DNA of 64,000 nucleotides, taken from positions 52,703,328 to 52,767,327 of the forward strand of contig OY747713.1 of NCBI GenBank assembly GCA_963556495.2. The letters run 5' to 3'. This stretch comes from Valencia hispanica (Eukaryota; Chordata; Actinopteri; Cyprinodontiformes; Valenciidae). Position 1 is the first letter of the stretch, and each line of letters starts with the position of its first letter. A program made the translations under genes and the position numbers. Shown here one piece after another: positions 33,974-42,506 of the stretch. The notes below the pieces were generated by a model. That model saw nothing but the letters and a program-made list of their open reading frames with translations. It was not told the DNA's origin and ran no database searches.

Positions 33974-34929
33974 CAGATGTTGCTCCATATGGAAAAATAA
34001 AATGCATAAGATCCGACAACGGTACAGAGTTTACCGGGCAGTCATTCCAGTCTTTACTTAGGAGTAATGGGATAAGGCATGAGACCAGTGCACCCTACTC
34101 ACCTCACCAGAACGGAACTGCTGAGAGAGGTTGGTAAACCTAATTCGAGATGGCACGATGCATGCTGTTGGAGAGTAACCTCCCAAAGCATTTATGGAGG
34201 TATGCTGTACAAACAGCAGCTCAAATCCGCAACAGGTGTTACAGTAGGCGACTAGCACAGACACCTTACTATGTTCTCACCGGAAAAACACCTGATCTGT
34301 GTAAGATTAGGGTATTTGGTTCTGAATGCTATGTATATAAGCACGTTAAAAAGAAGTTGGATTCTAGATGCGAGAAAGGGATTTTCGTGGGCTATAAGTA
34401 TAGTCCAGCTTACAATGCGTATTATCCTGAAATAGGAAATGTATTAAAACATAGGCTGGTAAAATTTATTAACAAAGGTAGCACAGATAGCCAGACACAA
34501 ACAGATTGTGACATGAGAAATGGCATTGAAATTTATGAAGACACACTACCAAACATAGAAAATCAAGGTCAGATACACCATAAACAAAGTGAGGAGCAAA
34601 GTGTAGAAGATACTACAGAGGTAGGTCCAACCCAAACAGAAGATACTCAAGGAGGACAGGAAGAAAGGAGGTACCCTGCAAGACAGAGGAAGGTCCCAGT
34701 CTATTTAAAGGAGTATCAGTGTAAAGCTGAGTGTAACAATGATGAAGATGAAAGTGCAGATTATTTCTATAGAGTGGCTTATGGTGTACCCACAACATTC
34801 AGAGAAGCTATGGATTCTAAGAAGTCAGAAATGTGGAAAAATGCAATGAAAGAGGAGATGAATTCTTTAAAGGAAAATGATACTTTCATTTTAACACCAC
34901 TTCCAGAAGAACAGCACCAGAGAGGCTGA
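33974..34929 (+). pseudogene. Copia pol part 2: integrase core to RT start
   Basis: Resumes at [19 protein letters not shown] (second catalytic Asp) and [13 protein letters not shown] (third catalytic Glu), where TAA follows the W. Then MARCMLLESNLPKHLW, VFGSECYVY, GIFVGYKYSPAY, an acidic linker, YPARQRKVPVYL, and the RT start (MDSKKSEMWKNAMKEEMNSL). It stops at TPLPE where LINE B begins. About 260 codons are open after the TAA. Confidence 0.88.
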
Positions 34930-35171
34930 TTGTTTTAGATGGGTTAAAAGAATAGTGTGGTCTACTATATCAAAGGCAGCGCTTAGATCCAGTAGGACCA
35001 ACACTGTCACCTTCTGAGCATCATAATGTAATCTAAAATCATTTAAAATCTTTAAAAGAGCCGTCTCTGTGCTGTGGTTCACCCTAAAACCAGACTGAAA
35101 TTTATCTAGGACATTGTGAGCGTTAATAAAATCATTAAGTTGAATTAAAACAAGTTTTTCTAAAACTTGCT
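34910..35171 (-). pseudogene. LINE B ORF2, RT middle
   Basis: Encodes KFQSGFRVNHSTETALLK and LLDLSAAFDIVDHTILL; the AFD aspartate is the first RT catalytic residue. Continues the RT after the LINE A insertion and ends before the YADD box. Confidence 0.85.
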
Positions 35172-37100
35172 TTAAAATTTAAATCCCATATTAAACAGGT
35201 TTCTAGGATTTCTTTCTTTCACCTCCAGAATATTGCTAAAATTAGAAACATCCTGTCCAGGAGTGATGCTGAGAAACTAGTCCATTCATTTGTTACCTCA
35301 AGGCTGGACTACTGTAATTCTTTACTATCAGGAAGTCAACAAAATGCCATTAAAAGCCTTCAGTTGATCCAAAATGCGGCAGCAAGAGTTCTGATGAATA
35401 TTAAAAAGAGAGATCACATTTCTCCTGTTTTAGATCCCCTTCATTGGCTCCCTGTTAAATCCAGAATAGAATTTAAGATCCTTCTTCTTACATACAAAGC
35501 CCTTAATAATCAAGCTCCATCATACATCAGAGATCTAATTGTTCCATATGTTCCTAACAGAGCTCTTCGTTCTCAGACTGCAGGTTTACTTGTAGTTCCT
35601 AGGATTTCTAAAAGTAGAATGGGAGGCAGATCTGTTAGTAATCAGGCTCCTCTCTTGTGGAACCAGTTCCCAGCTTTAGTCCGTGAGGCAGACACTCTGT
35701 TTACTTTTAAGGCCAGGCTTAAAACTTTCCTTTTTGATAAAGCTTATAGTTAGAGTGGCTAAGGTCATCCTGAGCTATCTCTGTAGTTATGCTGCTATAG
35801 GCTTAGACTGCTGGAGGACAGACTTACCAATTTTCTTCACTCTGCTACTTCCTTTTCTCCTACGACTCTCCAGTTGTATTACAGTACATTCTGTTATTTC
35901 GACTGTTAACTTTGTTTTCTCTCAGTGTTTTTCTCTCCATAGAAGATATACCTGGTCTGGTATCCTGCTTTAAGTATCTGGGGGTCTTGTTCACGAATGA
36001 GGGAAAAATGGAGCGGGAGATCGATAGACGGCTTGGTGGGGCATCTGAAGTTATGCGGGCGCTTTACCGGTCTGTCGTGGTGAAGAGAGAGTTGAGCCGA
36101 AAGGCGAAGCTCTCGATTTACCGGTCGATCTACGTTCCTACCCTCATCTATGGTCACGAACTCTGGGTGGTGACCGAAAGAACGAGATCACGGATACAAG
36201 CGGCTGAAATGAGTTTCCTCCGCAGAGTGTCTGGGCTCTCCCTTAGAGATAGGGTGATAAGCTCAGTCATCCGGAGGGGGCTCAGAGTCGAGCCGCTGCT
36301 TCTTCACATCGAGAGGAGTCAGTTGAGGTGGCTCGGGCATCTGGTCAGGATGCCTCCTGGACGCCTCCCTGGTGAGGTGTTTCAGGCACGTCTCACCGGG
36401 AGGAGGCCCAGGGGAAGGCCCAGGACACGATGGAGGGACTATGTTTCTCGGCTGGCCTGGGAGCGCCTTGGGGTTCCTCCCGAGGAGCTGGAACAAGTGG
36501 CTGGGGAGAGGGAAGTCTGGGTCTCTTTGCTTATTCTGCTGCCCCCGCGACCCGACCCCGGATAAGCGGAAGAAAATGGATGGATGGATGGATGGGTATC
36601 CTGCTTGGCTGCAATGCCCTGTTGGACGGGGGGCATCGACTGGGATGATCCTCCCAGTAACTGAACATCCACTGTGTCCTGTTATCAACTTTTTACTTTC
36701 TGTAACATAGAAAGTTCTTATATCAGATATTCTATTCCTTCTGTGTTTCTGCTCTGTCTTCTCAAACCCCCAGACGGTCGTGGCAGATGGCCGCTCCTAC
36801 TGAGCCTGGTTCTGTTGGAGGTTTCTTCCTGTTAAAGGGGAGTTTTTCCTCTCCACCGTCTCTACATGCTTGCTCAGTATGAGGGATTGCTGAAGGATTG
36901 CTGTGGTTGGAAAGCCTGCATCAACGGGGTCCACCCTCACGCCGATGACTGACGCAATCTGCTGGGATTCCTTAAATAGGAAACTTTTTAACTGATTGGA
37001 ATGTTTGTATAAATGTATTGAAACGACTTCTTGTTAAGTGCCTTGAGATGACATCTGTTGTGAATTGGCGCTATATAAATAAACTGAATTGAATTGAAAT
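35172..37100 (+). mobile_element. LINE A, 5'-truncated, inserted in LINE B and hosting Rex3
   Basis: Starts in the ORF2 3' part (KSHIKQVSRISFFHLQNIAK) and is open to TAG at 35751-35753 (QNAARVLMNIKKRDH, HWLPVKSRIEFKILLL, RMGGRSVSNQAPLLW, FKARLKTFLFDKAYS). The 3' UTR runs from 35754 to 37097, split by Rex3 at 35971-36594, and ends GCGCTATATAAATAAACTG with an (AATTG)n tail. This provides the reference 3' UTR for the other LINE A fragments. Confidence 0.9.
35971..36594 (+). mobile_element. Rex3 (RTE clade) 3' fragment with 12-bp target duplication
   Basis: Encodes the end of the RTE ORF2: KYLGVLFTNEGKMEREIDRR, YGHELWVVTERTRSRIQAAE, RWLGHLVRMPPGRLPGE, GRPRTRWRDYVSRLAW, to PPRPDPG and TAA at 36563-36565, with no stop or shift in ~198 codons. 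The tail is (GGAT)n. GGTATCCTGCTT flanks it at 35959-35970 and 36595-36606. The fragment is strongly 5'-truncated. GC content is well above its surroundings. Confidence 0.93.
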
Positions 37101-38602
37101 AGTAAGTTAGATACCGGTCGGAAGTTGTTTAAATCATTAAAATCTAAATTGCTGTTCTTCTGCAGGGGCCTCACCACCGCCCCTTTAAAGGCGGCAGGAA
37201 AGACCCCAGTCCGAAGGGAGCAATTCATCATGGTTAAAATCTCGTCTTTAAAAGATTAATAAAATTGCTTAAAAAACCGTGTAGGAATCGGGTCCAGGGC
37301 ACTTGTAGTGGGCCTCACTGAGGAGAAAACTTTATCAAGGGTCCCAGCTTCTACCAGGACAAAACTGTCCAGTGTTTCCTCTGGTAAAGACACACACTCA
37401 GATTTGTCTAAAACCATGTTACTTTGAGAGGATAAAATCTTACATCTGATGGTGTCTAACTTCCCTCTGAAGTGGTCTGCGAACTCCTCACACAGAGTGT
37501 TTGAGGGTTTTTTTGAAGTGCAGTAGAGGTATGATTAAGAATGTTGTCAATGGTGGAAAACAGAATTTTGGGATTATTTTTATGTTCTGAGATGATTCTG
37601 GAGAAGTATGCATTTCTGGAATTTCTTACAGCGTTATTGTATGATTTGAGATGTTCTATGTATATCTGATGATTTATTGTGATTTTGTTTTTCCTCCATT
37701 TCCTTTCTGCCACCCTGCAGCTCCTCTTTAATTTCTTAAGGTTTTCATTTCTCCATGGTATAGTATGTTTTGAATGAGTTTTTACAACTTTTAGTGGAGC
37801 CAGCAGGTCGAGAGCGGATTGAAGCCTACTGTTAAAATCATTCACGATAAAATCACAGGGGGCAGATAAAGGTACAGGAGGAAACCTATTAAAAACTTCA
37901 AGAAAACCTGCAGCCACTTCAGGGGTTAGATTACGTTTCCTGACAGTTCTCACAGAAGTTTCTATTTGGGTAAAACAGGTGATTTTAAAAAACACACAAT
38001 AGTGGTCAGAGACAGGCAAGTCAACAACAGAGGACACACTAGTGGACAGACCATACGTGATGACCAAGTCCAGGGCGTGTCCTCTGTTGTGAGTTGGCTG
38101 CATGACATGCTGACTAAAATCGATATAATTCAAAATATTTAAAAATTCTGTTGATAAAGGATCTAAAAGTTTATCTATATGTAGATTAAAATCACCAGCT
38201 AAAATTATTCGTTCTTAAGAGTTGTGCAAAATTGACAAAAACTCTGAAAATCCTTGAATAAAAAGTGCACTCTTTTTTAGGAGTCCAATAAATTGTGACA
38301 CATAAAATCTGAGGAGTGCTAAAAACAGAGGCAGTATATTCAAAAGTGGTAAAATTATCAAGTATAGCTGGTTTGGCAGAAAGGGTTAATGAACTTATAA
38401 AAGCAGTTCCACCTCCCCTCTGGCTACTCCTGGCTGAATAAGAAAAATTAAAATTAGGTGGGGAGGCCTCTGTAAGAACAGCAGGAGCATCTGCGCTCAG
38501 CCATGTTTCCGTTAAAAATAAACCTTGAAGTTTATGGTCAAAAATCTAATCATTTATTATAAAAGTTTTATTCAGCAGAGAGCGAACATTTAAAAGTGCC
38601 AT
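37098..38602 (-). pseudogene. LINE B ORF2, endonuclease to RT start
   Basis: Begins MALLNVRSLLNKTF (38602), continues FLTETWLSADAPAVL, then DLVITYGLS and VSDHYCVFF, endonuclease blocks. The linker has NLKKLKRSCRVAERKW and NAYFSRIISEHKNNPKILF. The RT start has TSALDPIPTRF, GVFPAAFKGAVVRPLQKK-like sequence, NNFRPVSNL. Defects: TAG near 38547, shifts around 37480 and 38210, TAA near 37257. Then LINE A interrupts it. Confidence 0.82.
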
Positions 38603-38824
38603 ATTAATAGTAGTTGGAGATGGAGTGACTGTATGATTTACTGGAGGTAGGATTTTTAGCAACTGTTTAAGATTATTTGGGTTGCATTTGTTCACTTTAT
38701 GATTATTTGTTTGCTCTCTGCTGATAATTACAGGTATGAAAGAAGTGGGGCAAGGTCCAAGTCCGATATGTGAGTTACTGTTAAAATCAGGACTGAGTTC
38801 ATAGGAGCAGGGACAAGCTGGACA

Positions 38825-40102
38825 TCAGGATGTGGTTGATGGGGCAGAGAGGGCAGGAGCAGCTGGAGCCAGTGTGGTGGACAGGGGTGGACGAGGGTAT
38901 GCCAGGCTTAATGCCAGCATACGTGTGCCTTGTTTGTTCAGATGTAGTCCGTCAGCCCCAAACAGTTGACTCCTGCCCCAGAAAATGTTAAAATTGTCTA
39001 TAAAACCTATGTTATGCATCAGGGTGGCAGAGGAAAGCCAGGTGTTCAGGGAAAGCAGCTGCTGAAATGGCCTATTCCTCTGCTGATGGTGGGAGTGGGG
39101 CCAGAGATAAAAACAGATAGGTGTTTGTCTTTTAAAAGATTAAACAAATGAATAAAATCCCGCTTTAGGAGCTCAGACTGCTGTTTACGGATGTCGTTGG
39201 TGCCAGTATTAATTATAATTTTACTCACGGTTGGGTGGCTTCGGATGGAGTCCAGGATCTGTTCAGAAATGTAATTTACCGTAGCCCCCGGAAAACAAAG
39301 AGTAACGGCTCCTCTCATTCTAATGTGCCGGATTATTGAGTCTCCAATAATGAGCGGGGTGGGTGACTGGTCTGAAGGCTGATGGTGAGCAGAGGATCCC
39401 TTGCTGTCCAGGACCTTCCCCAGGACTGCAGCAATGTTTAGTGGGCGCCGAGGGCTCGTCCCGTGGATTCGGGGTGAAATGGAGCACTCCTCGGCAGATC
39501 CCGGCCGTAGTCCTGGGTTTGGCGCGACGTGGGTTTCTACCGGAATCCGACTGCTGCTCCGGCTGCTGGGAGGGGATGGGCGGCGGTTCTGCAGAACTGC
39601 TGGGCTTCGGTGCGGTTGGAGGGAAGGTCAGAGGAGGAAAGTCGTGCCCCAGGGCACCGAAGTGGTTAGACAGTGGAAGGCCGGGAGGGGGAGAATGGTA
39701 GCGGCCGCTCCGGGCGCCCCCACCGCGGCCAGGCCCGACCGTCGACCATGCACCCTGGGGCACCGGAGTGGAGCTAATGGGGGCTTCCAGCTGGAACCAG
39801 CGCTCCTCCTCTGCCGTAGATGTTATACCGCCGCCGGTGTTCGTCAGTCTGAGTCTGTGTGGAGACCCAGCAATGGATTCCCCCTCCACAGCTTCACTGG
39901 GCTGGCAGGGAATTGTGTCGGCCAGCTGGGCACTGGTGGCGGCGGCGAAAGTCCGTCTGAACAGGATGTCCACATCGCGCTCGTGGTCCTGGATTTGGTG
40001 GAGAGTAGAGATCTTCTGCTCCAATTCCATGATTTTCTTTGTTAAGTTGATGCAGCCTTCACACCCGAAGCTACAGGTGAGTGGAGCCATGATAGAGTCC
40101 AT
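38825..40102 (-). pseudogene. LINE B ORF1 with SGNH/GDSL esterase domain
   Basis: ORF1 protein of a CR1/L2-type LINE, presumed RNA/lipid-associated chaperone of the RNP. Starts MDSIMAPLTCSFGCEGC, a cysteine-rich segment, followed by a short coiled coil (KKIMELEQKISTLHQIQ). A long proline/serine-rich linker leads to the esterase: IIGDS (catalytic Ser, 39338-39346), INTGTNDIRKQQ (block with Asn/Asp), and GADGLHLNKQGTRML (Asp-His pair). All catalytic residues are visible, but two frameshifts (about 39420-39500 and 39050) split the protein. GC-rich compared with its surroundings. Confidence 0.85.
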
Positions 40103-40255
40103 GCTCTGATTAAAAACCCCGATAAAAAGAAATAAGTCGCTAAAACTTAGTGGTGATAAAAACGGTTAAAACTACTCATAAAAAATAAAATAAAGAAAAG
40201 AAAAGGATTAAAAAACAGTTAAAACCGTGTTAATCAAGAAGCCGGGGTTGGCAGG

Positions 40256-40431
40256 TTTTTTCGTTGGAAATGGACTGCAGATGACTTGATCATAGCAGCA
40301 AACAATAACACCTTACTCAATGATATGAAAGCTATGTTGAAGAGAAGGTTTAAGATGAAAGACATGGGTCCACTTAATGTCCGATTGTAAACAGAGATCC
40401 ACCCCATGTGAGCAAAAGTTAGATCTTGACT
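40256..40431 (+). pseudogene. Copia pol part 3: RT catalytic region
   Basis: Open segment with [15 protein letters not shown] (the DD of the copia YVDD box) and [12 protein letters not shown]. The part between this and 34920 is missing. A stop follows at NVRL, and the rest of the RT and RNase H are not found before the (TA)n tract. Confidence 0.8.
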
Positions 40432-40440
40432 CTGAGGGCA

Positions 40441-40441
<1 letters not shown>

Positions 40442-40486
<45 letters not shown>

Positions 40487-40488
40487 TT

Positions 40489-40570
<82 letters not shown>
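40442..40570. repeat. (TA)n microsatellite, ~130 bp
   Basis: Almost pure TA dinucleotide interrupted by short TTTA/TAAA steps. Apparent open frames of alternating Tyr-Ile residues across it are artefacts. Confidence 0.97.
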
Positions 40571-40576
<6 letters not shown>

Positions 40577-40631
40577 GTTTTGTTGTTTTTTGTTATTACA
40601 GAGAGCTACAAACATGCCTTTGAGTGGAAGT

Positions 40632-40851
40632 GTTAAGTATTTTATCATGAGTGGCAAAGTCAAGTTAAGTAGCCTACGTGATGACGTCATGTGGAATGTG
40701 TGTGCACACACTTTTTGTTATCTGAGCATGCACAATAAACGGTCTACTTCATTAGAGTTCCTCTGGACCAAACAAAGAGATGGCCTCTGTGTACTTTTTC
40801 TCCCGTGAATATTAGCCACTAGAGAGTGCAAGATAACCACTTTGGTGACAG
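40632..40851 (+). other. Possible copia 3' LTR
   Basis: Starts TGTTAAGTATTTTATC after a purine-rich TTTGAGTGGAAG, as a polypurine tract would sit before a copia LTR. It includes a TGACGTCA palindrome at about 40681, AATAAA at about 40734, and ends near TTTGGTGACA. No matching 5' LTR was found, so this is a weak call. Confidence 0.3.
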
Positions 40852-41025
40852 GTGACACGATAAAGTGTTGTAGAAATGTCCAGCGCTACACCGCTCATTT
40901 ATCAAACGTTCATAGAAACTGTCCTATATTCTATCCTACGAATGAAATTTAGAATGTTCGTACGAACAGTCAAAAGTCAGTTTTATGAAATGTGCGGTGG
41001 CCACTCGTACGCATGTTCATCTTCT

Positions 41026-41242
41026 TGTGCCACAGATAGGTAGGTTTTGGCTAAGAATAATTATGAATAATTGCTTAGGGCAATTAATAATAAGATTAAT
41101 AATTTTATGTAAAAATTACCAAGTTTAGGGGGACCACCTGGATTCCAGGAATATCAATAGCCAAATTGTTCAGTCTCAGTTTATGTTTATGCTTGATAAG
41201 GCTGAGGTAATTAAACAATAGATGAAAGAATAAGTTCTTAGC
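41026..41242 (-). mobile_element. LTR fragment of the 32458 family
   Basis: TGTGCCACAGATAGGTAGG to GAATAAGTTCTTA matches 32462-32685 closely with small indels. The remaining ~1.3 kb of the LTR is absent; 41243-41499 is AT-rich with no recognised feature. Confidence 0.8.
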
Positions 41243-41686
41243 GTTCTTTGAACAGTAAGTTACTACACATGTAAGTGAAATAACAACAACGGTTTTCCAA
41301 AATACAAGAGTTTATTACAAAAAGAATTCAACTTTCAGTTAACATGCTAATCAAGAAACTCAAACTAGTAACACACAACTAAACTACTAAGAAAAGAATA
41401 ACTATAATAAAACTAACATCCAAAAGTAAACAGTAAAAGTGATAAATATGCACAGAAATAGAAACAATAACCAATAAATTGATAAATGCTAGGCATAAGG
41501 AGGAGTGAGCATGAGCTGCTGCTGAGATCTTGCGAGAGCTGTGCTTAAGTAATATGGCGGTAAACTGGTAAAACAAACAAACTCAGGCAAAAACAAACCA
41601 ATACATTCGAGCCAAATATAGCAAACGTTTAATAACAATAACCATTATTTTGTATTTCTGCATAAAACAAACTGGACGAGGAAACC

Positions 41687-42506
41687 TTGGACAGCCTGGA
41701 AAGCTACTTGGACGAGTGCTTTGACAACATTATGGGCAAGCCACAGAAATCCACCTCTGCTGTGCCGACAAGCACTCCATCACAGAAACGCACCCGTTCT
41801 GAGGCCAGCACCTCCACCATCTTGCCAGAGAAAAGCTACAGCGATGTCCTGGACTCAATAGATAAGATGCTAACCAGCCTAGACGCCCGTCTGGCCCTGG
41901 TTGAGGTTCTCCACAAAGAATTTCAAGCTCTAAGGGAATCTCTGGAGTTCAGCCAACAACAGGTAGCATCGCTCGCTGCAGAAAGCCAAATGCTGAGAGA
42001 CAGTGTAAAGAACCTCACCGAGGGGATGACGCAAGCTGTCCGGAGAAAGTAAGAGGATGAAAGATACTATCTTGAATATACAGGCCAGGGGAATGCGGGA
42101 CAATCTTGTTTTTTCCGGGATCCCAGAACAGGCTGAGGACAACGCTGAATCCACCTTTAGAGATTTTCTCCAACATCAGTTAAAGCTCCCAAGCGACACG
42201 GTAAAAAACATGACTTTTCACCGCGTCCACCGGCTCGGAGGTAAGAAGCCCAACAACAGCCGCCCTTGACCAATTGTGGCTAAATTCGAGCACTATAAGC
42301 AAAATGAGCAATTCGGAGGCCGGGGCAGAGAGCTGCGTGGAACGAATTACAGCATTAACGATCAATATTCGAAAGAGATCCTGGATGGAAAGCGCGTTTT
42401 GTTCCCAATCAGGAAGAAATATATCAGTGAAGGCACCAGAGCTACAGTAGCAGTAGATAAACTGTATGTTAATGGGCAGCTGTTCAGGGACCCCCAGCTT
42501 ACTCCT
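41687..42506 (+). pseudogene. L1 ORF1 (coiled coil and RNA-binding, Transposase_22 type)
   Basis: RNA-binding chaperone of the L1 particle. The frame is open from before 41687; the first ATG is 41732 (MGKPQKST). A Ser/Thr-rich segment is followed by a coiled coil (MLTSLDARLALVEVLHKEF, SLEFSQQQVASLAAES). A shift with TAA at 42050 breaks it, then MKDTILNIQARGMRDNLVFSGIPE opens the RRM-like part, with FHRVHRLGG. TGA at 42267-42269 replaces an Arg codon. It continues with NYSINDQYSKEI and GTRATVAVDKLYVNGQL and is cut by LINE A. Confidence 0.85.

Larger units (their letters stand above)
34905..40254 (-). mobile_element. LINE B (L2-like, esterase-type ORF1), split
   Basis: Antisense LINE in two blocks, 40254-37098 and 35177-34905, separated by a LINE A insertion (35172-37100). 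The RT reads NNFRPVSNLLF before the gap and LKQVLEKLVLIQLNDF after it, so it is one element. A 5' UTR of ~150 bp precedes ORF1. The 3' end of the RT and the tail are missing at 34905. Since LINEs normally keep the 3' end, a later deletion that also removed copia RT sequence is likely. Confidence 0.85.
31778..40431 (+). mobile_element. Ty1/copia retrotransposon, host of a nested insertion stack
   Basis: Copia coding sequence is recognisable at 31778-32457, 33974-34920 and 40256-40385, always on the plus strand and in pol order (protease/pre-integrase, integrase, RT). The gaps are filled by a solo LTR (32458-33973) and an antisense LINE B (34905-40254). The intervening RT segment of several hundred bases is missing at the LINE B junction, implying a deletion there. 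5' LTR not identified; a possible 3' LTR is at 40632. Confidence 0.82.

Noticed and set aside
35912..36565. One 217-codon gene starting at 35912
   Set aside because: The first ~20 codons are LINE A 3' UTR; the Rex3 frame begins at the junction at 35971.
39401..40045. Long plus-strand open frame of about 214 codons
   Set aside because: It is antisense to LINE B ORF1, whose minus-strand protein has clear esterase motifs; the open frame follows from GC-rich codon composition.
40234..40711. Open frames of alternating Tyr and Ile on both strands
   Set aside because: Translation of the (TA)n microsatellite.
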